From Novosphingobium sp. (GTDB lineage Bacteria > Pseudomonadota > Alphaproteobacteria > Sphingomonadales > Sphingomonadaceae), in the NCBI RefSeq assembly GCF_027486195.1, contig NZ_JAIXPP010000030.1, positions 19,926 to 83,925 on the forward strand: 64,000 nt of DNA. Reading direction: 5' to 3'. Positions within the stretch are counted from its first letter, which is position 1. The number at the start of each line of letters is the position of its first letter. Both the position numbers and the translations under genes were made by a program. Below the pieces are notes generated by a model that saw nothing but the letters and a program-made list of their open reading frames with translations, was not told the DNA's origin and made no database searches. Below, piece by piece: positions 33,635 to 41,873 of the stretch.

Positions 33635-36079
33635 TCAAGTCAGAGCTCCCCAGATCTCGCGCGCATATTCGCCGATGGTGCGGTCGGACGAGAACCAGCC
33701 GACATTGGCGATGTTGCGGATAGCCTTGGCGCGCCACCCGGCCTGGTCTTCCCACATCCGGTCCACCTTGCGCTGCGCCGCGTGGTAGCCGTCGAAATCG
33801 GCCGCGACCATGAACCAGTCGTGGTCGTAGATCCCGCCCATCAGGGAGGCATAGCGCGTGGGATCATCGGGCGAGAACACGCCCGTCGCGATGGCCGAGA
33901 CTGCCTGCTGCAATTCGCGGCTGCCTTCGATCACGGCGCGCGGATTGTATCCCCCGGCGCGCTTTTCTGCCACTTCATCGGCAGTGAGGCCGAAGATCAC
34001 GATGTTGCCATCGCCCACCCGGTCCTTGATCTCGACATTCGCGCCATCAAGCGTGCCGATGGTGAGCGCGCCGTTCAGCGCAAACTTCATGTTGCCGGTG
34101 CCGGAAGCTTCCATCCCCGCCGTGCTGATCTGCTCCGAAAGGTCGGCTGCCGGAATGATCCGTTCCGCCTTCGAAACGTTGTAGTCCGGCATGAACACGA
34201 CCTTGAGCAGCCCGCCCACCGAAGGATCGGCATTCACCCGCCGCGCGATGTCGCTCGCCAGTTTGATGATCAGCTTGGCGTTGTGATAGCTTGAAGCTGC
34301 CTTGCCGCCGAAGATCTTCACGCGCGGCACCCAGTCGCGCTCCGGATGGCTCCTGATCTGGTCATAGAGCGCCACCGTCTCGATCAGATTGAGCAGCTGG
34401 CGCTTGTATTCGTGGATGCGCTTGATCTGCACATCGAACAGCGCATCGGGATCGAGACGAAGCCCCATGGTCTGGCGCACATAGGCCGCGAGCGCGACCT
34501 TGTTGGCCCGCTTCACTTCGGCAATCCGCTCGCCCAGCGCAGCATCATCGGCAAAGGCATTGAGCTCCGCCAGCTTCTCGGCATCGTCGAGAAAGCCCGG
34601 CCCGATCGCATCGGTGATCACGCTGGTGAGGCCCGGATTGCACTGCTGCAACCAGCGCCGCGGGGTCACCCCGTTGGTCTTGTTGTTGATGCGCGTGGGG
34701 TAAAGCCCATGCAGGTCCGAAAAGACTGTAGACTTCATCAGTTCGGTGTGGAGCGCCGCCACCCCGTTCACGCTGTGCGCGCCCACGAACGCAAGGTTCG
34801 CCATGCGCACGCGCCGTTCGCCCGCTTCGTCGATCAGGCTGATCGCCGAAATTGCGCGGTCGTCGGCTCCGCTCTTGCGCGCCTCGCGCAGCACGCGGCT
34901 GTTGATCGCGTAGATGATCTGCATGTGGCGCGGCAGCAGCCGTTCGAACAGCGGCAGCGGCCAGCTCTCCAGCGCCTCGGGCAGCAGGGTGTGGTTGGTA
35001 TAGCCGACCGTCCGCCGCGTCACGTCCCACGCCTCGTTGAAATCGAGCCCGTGGAGATCGACCAAAATCCGCATGATCTCGGCCACCGCCACCGCCGGGT
35101 GCGTGTCGTTCAATTGGATCGCGGCCTTGTCGGGCAGGCTGGCAATATCGCCATACGTCTGCACGTGGCGGCGCACGATGTCCTGGATCGAGGCGGAGGT
35201 GAAGAAATACTCCTGCCGCAGCCGCAGTTCCTGCCCGGCGGGGCTGGAATCCGCCGGATAGAGCACGCGCACCAGCGTTTCGGCACGCACTTCTTCGGCC
35301 AGCGCACCGGTATAGTCGCCCGCATTGAAGGCATCCAATCGGATGGGATCAAGCGCGCTCGCGGTCCACAGCCGCAGCGTGTTTACCCGCTTGCCGCGCC
35401 AGCCGACCACCGGCGTATCGACTGCGGAAGCTTCGACCTGCTCGGCCGGGATCCATTCCACCCGGTCGCCCTTGTCCACCACTTCGCCGCCGAAGCCGAT
35501 GCGGTAAGCGCTCTCGCGCCGGTCGAATTCCCAGGGATTGCCGTGGCTCAGCCAGGTCTCCGGCAGTTCCACCTGCCAGCCGTCATCCAGCCGCTGGCGG
35601 AACATGCCGTTCACATAGCGGATGCCATAGCCGTAAGCGGGGATATCAAGGCTCGCGAGGCTTTCCATGAAGCACGCCGCCAGCCGCCCGAGCCCGCCAT
35701 TGCCGAGCGCGGCGTCCGGCTCCAGATCCTCAATGGTCGAAAGATCGAACCCATAGGAGCGCAGCGCCTTTTCCATTTCGCGCGTCAGGCCCATGTTCGA
35801 AAGCGCATCGCGCAGCAGACGCCCGATCAGGAACTCAAGGCTTAGGTAATAGACCCGCTTGCCGCCCGCCTCATACGTCCGGTGCGTCGATTCCATCCAC
35901 TGGTCGATCACCTTGTCGCGCAGCGCGAGGACGGTTGCGGTAAACCAGTCGTGCGGGGTCGCGGAATGGACGTCCTTGCCCACGCGGTGCCGCAGAACGT
36001 CGAGAATATGGGCCTGCATATCACCCGCCTCGGCGCGCGAGGCGCTGGCAGCGGGCTTGTCACTCTGGTCGAGGCGCAC
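33635..36079 (-). CDS. glgP: Glycogen/alpha-glucan phosphorylase
   Basis: An 814-residue GT35 enzyme releasing glucose 1-phosphate from glycogen ends. The PLP-binding region EASGTGNMKFALNGALTIGTLDG (its Lys bonds the cofactor) lies near residue 655, and YYLSLEFLIGRLL and LGNGGLGRLAACFMESLA are family-typical. It is the first gene of the glycogen operon. The start is a GTG at 36079 with GGGGGAG about ten bases upstream, the strongest ribosome binding site in the neighbourhood; no better ATG exists before the homology begins. Confidence 0.95.
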   Translation of the reverse strand: MRLDQSDKPAASASRAEAGDMQAHILDVLRHRVGKDVHSATPHDWFTATVLALRDKVIDQWMESTHRTYEAGGKRVYYLSLEFLIGRLLRDALSNMGLTREMEKALRSYGFDLSTIEDLEPDAALGNGGLGRLAACFMESLASLDIPAYGYGIRYVNGMFRQRLDDGWQVELPETWLSHGNPWEFDRRESAYRIGFGGEVVDKGDRVEWIPAEQVEASAVDTPVVGWRGKRVNTLRLWTASALDPIRLDAFNAGDYTGALAEEVRAETLVRVLYPADSSPAGQELRLRQEYFFTSASIQDIVRRHVQTYGDIASLPDKAAIQLNDTHPAVAVAEIMRILVDLHGLDFNEAWDVTRRTVGYTNHTLLPEALESWPLPLFERLLPRHMQIIYAINSRVLREARKSGADDRAISAISLIDEAGERRVRMANLAFVGAHSVNGVAALHTELMKSTVFSDLHGLYPTRINNKTNGVTPRRWLQQCNPGLTSVITDAIGPGFLDDAEKLAELNAFADDAALGERIAEVKRANKVALAAYVRQTMGLRLDPDALFDVQIKRIHEYKRQLLNLIETVALYDQIRSHPERDWVPRVKIFGGKAASSYHNAKLIIKLASDIARRVNADPSVGGLLKVVFMPDYNVSKAERIIPAADLSEQISTAGMEASGTGNMKFALNGALTIGTLDGANVEIKDRVGDGNIVIFGLTADEVAEKRAGGYNPRAVIEGSRELQQAVSAIATGVFSPDDPTRYASLMGGIYDHDWFMVAADFDGYHAAQRKVDRMWEDQAGWRAKAIRNIANVGWFSSDRTIGEYAREIWGALT

Positions 36080-36305
36080 GGATCGTCACTCCCCCTGATC
36101 GGATGCGGCTTGGCACGGGCTTCTGCGGCGGCCCTCGCTCTGGCGTCCCAATGGTGTCCGGCCTCTCCCGGTGCTTGCCTCGCAGACTAGGCGAGGGATG
36201 TCACCGGCGGCAAGCCACCACGTGCCGCCTAAGAGACCGAAGCGGGGCGGCTGTCCAAAGGAATACGTTTGCAATCGTTCCTTGGCGTTCCCGCTGCCGC
36301 CCGCC

Positions 36306-36806
36306 TCAGCGCTTCTTCGCGGCGACAGCCTCGATCTCGATCAGGAAATAGGGGCCGGCCAGCGCCGCAACCTGAAAGGTCGATCGCGCCACGGTATTGG
36401 GGTTTTCGGCCGTCTTGAAGAACTGCTTGAAGCCTTCGTTTGCCCCGGCAAAGTCCATCTTGCCGAGCTTGGGATCGGCCACCACGAACAGCGTCAGCTT
36501 GATCACGTCCGACATCGCATAACCGCGCGCCTCGAGGATCGACTTGATCTTGGCGAGCGCGCTGATTGTCTGCGTTTTCGTGTCGCCGAGGTCCTCGATC
36601 GATTTCACGTCGGCAAAGGTCTTGGCCGGATCGATGGGGGAGGCGAGCTGCCCCGAAAGATAGAACAGGTCCGTCCCCGCCTTCACGTCCGCCCCGTCGA
36701 GGATCAGCGCCTGCGGATTGCTTTGCACGCGGGTTACCTGCGCTGCTGCAGGATGGGCGAATGCAAGCGCGGCGAAAGCCAGCGCGGAAAGAAGCGTGAA
36801 GCGCAT
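36306..36806 (-). CDS. RidA/YjgF family protein with signal peptide (periplasmic)
   Basis: A 166-residue RidA-type enamine/imine deaminase. A signal peptide covers residues 1-22 (LSALAFAALAFAHPAAAQ). The RidA core has FYLSGQLAS, the interface Asp/Lys string DLGDTKTQTISALAKIKSILE, and near the end NTVARSTFQVAAL with the catalytic Arg and FLIEIEAVA with the Glu, the residues that hydrolyse imines in E. coli RidA. Most RidA proteins are cytoplasmic; export matches the exported flavin amine oxidase encoded divergently at 37488. It would hydrolyse the imine product of that oxidase to a carbonyl compound and ammonia. Confidence 0.87.
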   Translation of the reverse strand: MRFTLLSALAFAALAFAHPAAAQVTRVQSNPQALILDGADVKAGTDLFYLSGQLASPIDPAKTFADVKSIEDLGDTKTQTISALAKIKSILEARGYAMSDVIKLTLFVVADPKLGKMDFAGANEGFKQFFKTAENPNTVARSTFQVAALAGPYFLIEIEAVAAKKR

Positions 36807-37006
36807 CGGTGGTCCCCTTCAAACAGCGCCGCAGCAAGCGGCGGGTTCGGCGGCGACCATACGCGACAATTCGCAGCCGCAAAAGCGGCTGAATGCCCCA
36901 ATGGTCAGGGCCGTGCGCGTCAATCCAGCAACAATTTGCATTGACGGCGCTGCAATGCAGCATAGCTTGGCGCAATACCGACGGTAGCAGGAGTGGGACC
37001 ACGACC

Positions 37007-37450
37007 TTGCCGGGATATCGCCATACGTCTCTTCTTGCCGGCGCGCTTGCTCTGGCCGCCGCACTCGCGTTCGCCGATTCTGGCGCCGCGCAAGACCGTG
37101 GCGGCGCTTCCACGGTCGAGGTTTCGGACGAGGGCAGGGAGCTTTACGAGCAGATTTGCCAGTCCTGCCACATGGCCGATGCGAAGGGCGGCGGGGTCCC
37201 CGGCGCGATGTTCCCCGCGCTCGCCGGCAATCCGCGCCTTGCCGATCACGATTATGCCAGCATCGTCGTGCTCAAGGGGCGCGGCGGCATGCCGTGGTTT
37301 ACGGATATTCTCACCCGCCCCCAGATTGCCGCGGTGATCAATTACGTGCGCGGTCACTTCAATGGCTATCCCGATGCGGTGACGGTCGCCGATCTCGACC
37401 GCATCACCACCGCCAATCCGCCGGTGCCCGATTGCAATTGCGGCCACTGA
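37007..37450 (+). CDS. Class I c-type cytochrome, single heme
   Basis: About 147 residues. A signal peptide (SLLAGALALAAALAFADSGAAQ) is followed by one heme-binding site, CQSCH, about 50 residues in, and the Met axial ligand is most likely in GRGGMPWF about 50 residues later. The fold is that of a small soluble periplasmic cytochrome. It sits 37 bases before the flavin amine oxidase gene and shares its strand, so it is the likely electron acceptor. The start is uncertain: TTG at 37007 gives the best signal peptide; an ACG at 37001 has AGGAG seven bases upstream, and an ATG at 36893 adds residues without signal character. Confidence 0.82.
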   Translation: MPGYRHTSLLAGALALAAALAFADSGAAQDRGGASTVEVSDEGRELYEQICQSCHMADAKGGGVPGAMFPALAGNPRLADHDYASIVVLKGRGGMPWFTDILTRPQIAAVINYVRGHFNGYPDAVTVADLDRITTANPPVPDCNCGH

Positions 37451-37487
37451 TGTCCCGCCAGAGACTCACGCTTTCAAGGTGCCCTGC

Positions 37488-39077
37488 ATGACCGAACCGA
37501 TCCTGCCGACAACCCGCCGCGATCTCCTCACCTTGATCGGCAAAGTCGGCGGCGGTGCAGCGCTCTATCAGGCGATGACGGTGATGGGCCACGCGGCGGA
37601 ATCACAGTTCACCGGCCCGCCGGGGCTATCCGGTGCGAAGCGCGGCGCTTCGGTCCTCGTGCTCGGCGCGGGGCTTGCCGGCATGCTGGCGGCCTATGAA
37701 CTGACCAAGGCGGGCTACAAGGTCCAGATCCTCGAAACGCAAAACCGCGCGGGCGGCCGCAACATGACCCTGCGCGGCGGCGATGTGGTTACCGAACTCG
37801 GCTCGGTCCAGAAAGTCGGCTTCGCGCCCGGAAACTACATCAACCCCGGCCCCTGGCGCATCCCGCACCACCACCGGACCGTGCTGCACTATTGCAAGGA
37901 ACTGGGCGTCCAGCTCGAACCCTATATCCAGAACAACACCAACGCCTTCGTCCACCGCAAAAGCGCTTTCGGCGGCAAGCCGCAGCGCTACCGCGATGTG
38001 GTGACCGACTGGAAGGGCCACGTCTCCGAACTGCTCGGCAAGGCGCTCCATGCAGGCGCGCTCGATCAGGCTGTCACGGGCGAGGACAAGGCCAAGCTGC
38101 TCGAGGCGATGCGCAGCTGGGGCGTGCTCGACAAGAACATGGCCTATGTGAAAAGCGAGAAGCTGGGCGAGCAGCGCGGCTGGCAGCGCCCGCCGGGCGG
38201 CGGGGTAAACGGCGAGCCGATCCCCAATGATCCCTTCAGCCTCAGCGATACGCTCGACAGCAAGATCTGGGAAACGCTTGGCTTCTTTGCCGAGCACGTG
38301 ATGCAGCCCTCGATGTTCCAGCCCAAGGGCGGCATGGACCATATCGGCAAGGCGTTTCAGGCCCGCGTCGGCAAGCTGATCCGCTATGGCACCCGCGTGA
38401 CGAAGATCGCGCAGGATGATCGCGGCGTCACCGCCTCGTGGACCGATGCCAAGACCGGCGCGACCGGCGAAACGCATGCCGACTGGATGGTCTGCACGAT
38501 CCCCGCCACCGTGCTCGGCCAGATCGATATTCAGGTCTCCGATGCCAAGAAGGCCGCAATCAAGGCGCTGCCCTATGGCAATTCGGTCAAGATCGGGCTC
38601 GAAATGAACCGCCGCTTCTGGGAGACGGAGGACGCGATCTATGGCGGCAGCTCGTTCACCGATCAGGCCATCGGTCTCGTCAGCTATCCCAGCCACGGCG
38701 CCTTCAGCGATGGCCCTGCCGTGCTGCTCGGCGCCTATCCGTTCGGCGTCGGCGCCTATATCCTTGCGGGGATGACACCGGAGAAGCGCATTCAGGCCGC
38801 GCTCGATCAAGGCGCAGTATTCCACCCCGCGCACTACAAGTCCGAATTCCGCAGCGGCGTTTCGCTCGCGTGGAGCCGCATGCCCTGGATTCTGGGCTGC
38901 TGCGCCACCTGGACCGAGGAAAGCCGCGCCGCGCATTACCAGAACCTTGTCTCGCTGGATGGCCGCATCGTCCTCGCGGGGGAGCATTGCTCCTACTACG
39001 GCTGCTGGCAGGAAGGCGCGCTGCTCTCCTCGCTCGATGCGATCACCCGCCTGCACCAGCGGGCATCGGCGGCCTAG
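37488..39077 (+). CDS. Tat-exported flavin monoamine oxidase/dehydrogenase family protein
   Basis: A 529-residue flavoprotein. The N-terminus TTRRDLLTLIGKVGGGAALYQAM carries a twin-arginine signal. The FAD-binding region is VLVLGAGLAGMLAAYELTKAG with the acidic end of the second strand at ILETQNRAGGRN, and the C-terminal flavin segment is IVLAGEHCSYYGCWQEGALLSS. This is the amine oxidase superfamily, which includes NicA2, a bacterial amine dehydrogenase that passes electrons to a dedicated cytochrome c instead of oxygen. The cytochrome gene directly upstream and the exported RidA gene make the same arrangement likely. Substrate is unknown. AAGG lies eight bases before the ATG; a GTG three codons earlier is the alternative. 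Confidence 0.85.
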   Translation: MTEPILPTTRRDLLTLIGKVGGGAALYQAMTVMGHAAESQFTGPPGLSGAKRGASVLVLGAGLAGMLAAYELTKAGYKVQILETQNRAGGRNMTLRGGDVVTELGSVQKVGFAPGNYINPGPWRIPHHHRTVLHYCKELGVQLEPYIQNNTNAFVHRKSAFGGKPQRYRDVVTDWKGHVSELLGKALHAGALDQAVTGEDKAKLLEAMRSWGVLDKNMAYVKSEKLGEQRGWQRPPGGGVNGEPIPNDPFSLSDTLDSKIWETLGFFAEHVMQPSMFQPKGGMDHIGKAFQARVGKLIRYGTRVTKIAQDDRGVTASWTDAKTGATGETHADWMVCTIPATVLGQIDIQVSDAKKAAIKALPYGNSVKIGLEMNRRFWETEDAIYGGSSFTDQAIGLVSYPSHGAFSDGPAVLLGAYPFGVGAYILAGMTPEKRIQAALDQGAVFHPAHYKSEFRSGVSLAWSRMPWILGCCATWTEESRAAHYQNLVSLDGRIVLAGEHCSYYGCWQEGALLSSLDAITRLHQRASAA

Positions 39078-39142
39078 GGCTGAACGGGTCTGGACGGCGC
39101 GGCGCGGCTGAGGCATCGCGAGCGGCGGGAGAACAACCGCCA

Positions 39143-40144
39143 ATGACCATGCTGCCCTCCGTAATGCGCGTCCTCGAAGTGTCCGCGCTGGCCCCCGATC
39201 TCGCCGGCGTCGGCCTTGCCGAGCGGCCCGTGCCGCAGCCGGGGGCGGGGCAGGCGCTGGTCCGCATCGAAGCCGCCTCACTCGGCTTTCCCGATCTACT
39301 GATGACCGAGGGGCTCTATCAGGCCAAGCCTGCGCTGCCTTTCGTGCCCGGTATGGAAGCCGCTGGTGAAGTCGTCGCGGTGGGCGAGGGCAGCCGCTGG
39401 GCGGTGGGCGACAAGGTGATCGTCGCGACCTTGACGGGCGCCGTGGTGCAATACGGCGTCTTTGCCGATGCCGCGCTGCTGCCACTGCCCGCTGGCCTGT
39501 CCTATGCCGAAGGCGCATCGCTGCGCGCCGCTTATATCACCGCCTACACTGCCATCGCGCGCATCGGTCAGGCCCAGCCGGGCGAGGCTCTGGTGGTCCA
39601 CGGCGCTGCGGGCGGGGTCGGGCTCGCCGCCGTCGACCTCGGCAAGGCGCTTGGCCTAACGGTTATCGCGGTCGCCTCCAGCGCGGAAAAGCGCGAGGCG
39701 ATCCAGCGCCTCTATACGCCCGATCATGTGCTCGCCGGCCCCACCGGCCTGCGCGAGCAGATCCTTGAACTGACCGGCGGGCGCGGCGCAGATCTCGTCT
39801 ACGATCCGGTTGGCGGCGATGTGTTCGATGAGGCCTGCCGCTACACCGCATTCGGCGGCCGCCTGCTCGTCGTGGGCTTTGCCGGCGGACGCATCGCCGA
39901 GGTGCGCACCAACATTCCGCTGATCAAGGGCTTCTCGGTCGTCGGCGTGCGTGCGGGCGAATATGGTCGCCGCTTTCCGTCGCGCGGCGCGGAAGACATG
40001 GCCGCGATCCTGGGGCTGGCAGGCGAGGGCCGCATCCGCCCGCATGTACATTCAGCCGTGCCGCTGGCCGATTGGCGCGAGGCCTACCTCGCCATGCGCG
40101 AACGCCGCGTGATCGGGCGCACGGTGATCCTGCCCAACGCTTAA
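39143..40144 (+). CDS. NADPH:quinone oxidoreductase-type medium-chain dehydrogenase
   Basis: A 333-residue zinc-free member of the medium-chain dehydrogenase/reductase family. The catalytic domain has the quinone-reductase start RVLEVSALAPDLAGVGL and VPGMEAAGEVVAVGEGSRWAVGDKV; the Rossmann domain has VVHGAAGGVGLAAVDLGKALG, the AxxGxG NADPH loop. Zinc-ligand cysteines are missing, as is usual for this branch. Family members reduce quinones or enoyl and acryloyl thioesters. It follows the flavin oxidase gene by 65 bases, so it may be on the same transcript, but no functional link is evident. Confidence 0.85.
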   Translation: MTMLPSVMRVLEVSALAPDLAGVGLAERPVPQPGAGQALVRIEAASLGFPDLLMTEGLYQAKPALPFVPGMEAAGEVVAVGEGSRWAVGDKVIVATLTGAVVQYGVFADAALLPLPAGLSYAEGASLRAAYITAYTAIARIGQAQPGEALVVHGAAGGVGLAAVDLGKALGLTVIAVASSAEKREAIQRLYTPDHVLAGPTGLREQILELTGGRGADLVYDPVGGDVFDEACRYTAFGGRLLVVGFAGGRIAEVRTNIPLIKGFSVVGVRAGEYGRRFPSRGAEDMAAILGLAGEGRIRPHVHSAVPLADWREAYLAMRERRVIGRTVILPNA

Positions 40145-40157
40145 ACTCTCCCCACCT

Positions 40158-40238
40158 CGTCATTCCCGCGGAGGCGGGAAACCAGATAGGCTGGCGCGGC
40201 GTTTGCGGCTCTGGGTTCCCGCCTGCGCGGGAATGACG
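40158..40238. repeat. Dispersed inverted repeat (CGTCATTCCCGCG type)
   Basis: Arms 40158-40180 and 40216-40238 pair over 23 bases with one mismatch. The sequence CGTCATTCCCGCGxAGGCGGGAA is a common sphingomonad intergenic repeat. It starts 14 bases after the quinone-oxidoreductase stop codon and could act as its transcription end or message stabiliser. Confidence 0.85.
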
Positions 40239-40302
40239 AAGTCTGGAGGGAGGAGCCAGATGAATGTAGCAGGCGGCCCGCACACTCTCTCGGAACCAGA
40301 CC

Positions 40303-40334
40303 AAAAAAAGGGGCCACCCGTTGCCAGGTGGCCC
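40303..40334 (-). terminator. Rho-independent terminator, minus strand
   Basis: On the minus strand GGGCCACC (40334-40327) pairs with GGTGGCCC (40318-40311) over eight G/C-rich base pairs, followed directly by C and seven T (40309-40303). On the plus strand the T-run is absent, so it works only for minus-strand transcription. The nearest minus-strand protein gene upstream is beyond 43258, which implies a short non-coding transcript. Confidence 0.85.
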
Positions 40335-40422
40335 TTGAAAGTTTGGGAGAGGATGCCTGAAAGGCGTGTTCTTAGTGCGCCCCACCCCGAGTCTTCGCAA
40401 GTGCGAAACGCGGGGTAGCAGT
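40303..40422 (-). ncRNA. Candidate structured small RNA with its own terminator
   Basis: Read on the minus strand, the segment starts with a stem ACCCCG/CGGGGT (40416-40411 with 40389-40384) that encloses a second perfect stem TTCGC-ACTT-GCGAA. Two smaller hairpins follow (GGCG...CGCC and GCCT-TTC-AGGC), then an unpaired C/U-rich stretch with CCTCTCCCAAAC that could pair with Shine-Dalgarno sequences, and finally a terminator hairpin with seven T. A CTTGAA element lies about 40 bases upstream. The 5' end is estimated. No coding gene on this strand could explain the terminator. The family is not one I recognise. Confidence 0.55.
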
Positions 40423-40656
40423 TGCAATAATTGCAATTCAGGCACGGAAAAGTGCCGTTTCAAGCGATTTCAGAGGGGGAATTTTGCATTATTATCAATT
40501 GCTGCATTCGTATGCAGTGATCGTTCACAGGGTTTAGTGCATCCATCCTGTCCTTTGGTGCAGGTTTTGCGTCCGTTGCGGTTGTAACCACCTCGTAGGC
40601 CCGAATTCATGCTTCCCCACCTCTCGACAGGCTCACATTGCACCGACTCGTGAAGT

Positions 40657-40671
40657 GTTATAGGGTATAAC
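40657..40671. promoter_or_regulatory. GTTATA-GGG-TATAAC operator before the hydratase/lyase gene
   Basis: A perfect 6-bp inverted repeat with a 3-base spacer, 48-62 bases before the GTG start of the p-hydroxycinnamoyl-CoA hydratase/lyase gene. Hydroxycinnamate genes in several proteobacteria, including the ferulate genes of Sphingobium SYK-6, are repressed by MarR-type regulators that bind short palindromes near the promoter. No MarR gene is in the window, so the regulator would be elsewhere. Confidence 0.5.
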
Positions 40672-40718
40672 CCACAAGCCCATATTCACTTGACCTGCTA
40701 CACTCGAGAGGACCCGCC

Positions 40719-41585
40719 GTGACCGACCAGACCCCGATTGCCCCCAAGCCGGACCGCGCCGAGGAAGACACCGTTGCCTTCTGCGTCGACGATGGCATCG
40801 CATGGGTGGCCTTCAATCGGCCGGAGAAGCGCAATTGCATGAGCCCGAAGCTCAACCGCCGCATGAAGGCGGTGCTGGAAGAACTCGAATTCCGCGACGA
40901 CGTGCGCGTGCTCGTGCTCACCGGCGAAGGCGAGGCATGGACTGCCGGCATGGACCTCAAGGAATACTTCCGCGAGACCGAGGCGCTCGGCCTCGGCGCG
41001 ATCCGCAAGTCGCAGCGCGAAAGCTACGGCTGGTTCGAACGGCTGCGCTGGTATGAGAAGCCAACGATCGCGATGATCAACGGCTGGTGCTTCGGTGGCG
41101 GCTATGGCCCGCTGTTTGGCTGCGACATCGCGATTGCCAGCGAAGACGCGCAGTTCGGCCTGTCTGAAATCAACTGGGGCATCCTCCCCGGCGGCGGCGC
41201 ATCCAAGGTCGCGCAGGAACTCATGCCCTTCCGCAAGGCCATGTACCACGCGATGATGGGCGAAAACCTCACCGGCAAGCAGGCCGAGGAACAGGGGCTC
41301 GTCACCGAGGCCGTTCCGGCTGAAAAGCTGCGCGAACGCGTGCTCGAGATCGCCAACGTGCTGAAAAAGAAGGACAGCCACGCCCTGCGCGCGACCAAGT
41401 GGACGATGCGCCGCATGGTCGACATGACCTACGACAACGGCCTCGAATACCAGATCCGCGCGCAGGAAGCCCTCCACAGCTTCGGCGGCGCCGCCGCGCG
41501 CAAGGAAGCCACCCGCCAGTTCCTCGACGAGAAGAGCTTCAAGCCGGGGCTGGAAACTTTCGACGTGACCAAGGTGAAGGGCTGA
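40719..41585 (+). CDS. p-Hydroxycinnamoyl-CoA hydratase/lyase (feruloyl-CoA type)
   Basis: A 288-residue crotonase-fold enzyme. It hydrates feruloyl- or coumaroyl-CoA and splits it to vanillin or 4-hydroxybenzaldehyde plus acetyl-CoA. Distinctive stretches shared with bacterial HCHL/FerB/Ech enzymes are WTAGMDLKEYFRE, RWYEKPTIAMINGWCFGGGYG (oxyanion region), FGLSEINWGILPGGG with the catalytic Glu, and the C-terminal RQFLDEKSFKPGLETF. The start is a GTG with AGAGGA six bases upstream. The usual partner, a feruloyl-CoA synthetase, is not in the window. The 4-hydroxybenzoate made from coumarate would be used by PobA at 54564. Confidence 0.85.
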   Translation: MTDQTPIAPKPDRAEEDTVAFCVDDGIAWVAFNRPEKRNCMSPKLNRRMKAVLEELEFRDDVRVLVLTGEGEAWTAGMDLKEYFRETEALGLGAIRKSQRESYGWFERLRWYEKPTIAMINGWCFGGGYGPLFGCDIAIASEDAQFGLSEINWGILPGGGASKVAQELMPFRKAMYHAMMGENLTGKQAEEQGLVTEAVPAEKLRERVLEIANVLKKKDSHALRATKWTMRRMVDMTYDNGLEYQIRAQEALHSFGGAAARKEATRQFLDEKSFKPGLETFDVTKVKG

Positions 41586-41665
41586 GTGCAGGGGCGGTAT
41601 AGCCCGCCCCAAACTACCGAACCGAACCAAACCCCAAACCTCGTCCCAAACCTCGTCCCAAACCT

Positions 41666-41751
41666 CGTCATTGCGAGGAGCGAAGCGACGAAGCAATCCA
41701 GAGCGGTTTTGCATTGACGCTCTGGATTGCTTCGCTGCGCTCGCAATGACG
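41666..41751. repeat. Dispersed inverted repeat (CGTCATTGCGAG type), full copy
   Basis: Left arm 41666-41704 and right arm 41719-41751 pair through CGTCATTGCGAG and GAAGCAATCCAGAGC, with a 6-base length difference between them. A second full copy lies at 63129-63213 and a single arm at 49344-49376. Just before it, a 12-base unit AAACCTCGTCCC is repeated nearly three times (41636-41669). The element separates the hydratase/lyase gene from the M20 peptidase gene. Confidence 0.88.
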
Positions 41752-41873
41752 AAGGTCTGGGAGTAGCGCGCGCCGTTGCACTCCCCGCTCAGACCGCGCC
41801 AAGCTCAAGAAAACATCTTGCGCACGCATCCATACCCCGCCAGCAAGGCTCCGCATCAGGAGCCTGCCACCCC

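Larger units (their letters stand above)
40145..40718. other. 574-bp intergenic region with a repeat, a candidate small RNA and an operator
   Basis: In order: an inverted repeat at 40158-40238; a minus-strand Rho-independent terminator at 40303-40334; folded sequence at 40335-40422 read on the minus strand; an AT-richer stretch at 40430-40560; and the hydratase/lyase promoter with a GTTATA-GGG-TATAAC palindrome at 40657-40671. A 48-codon minus-strand frame at 40464-40610 is open but shows no coding character. This is the least GC-rich non-coding part of the window. Confidence 0.6.

Noticed and set aside
36258..36282. AAGGAATACG...CGTTCCTT inverted repeat before the RidA stop codon side
   Set aside because: It has a two-base insertion, lies about 180 bases upstream of glgP and has no adjacent regulator; not strong enough to list as an operator.
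40464..40610. 48-codon minus-strand frame with a GGGGAAG element before its ATG
   Set aside because: It has four cysteines and a low-hydrophobic composition but no homology I recognise and no coupling; chance is the simpler reading.
41636..41669. Three 12-base tandem units that could suggest a CRISPR-like or VNTR array
   Set aside because: There are no spacers and the units run directly into a dispersed inverted repeat; it is a short tandem repeat only.
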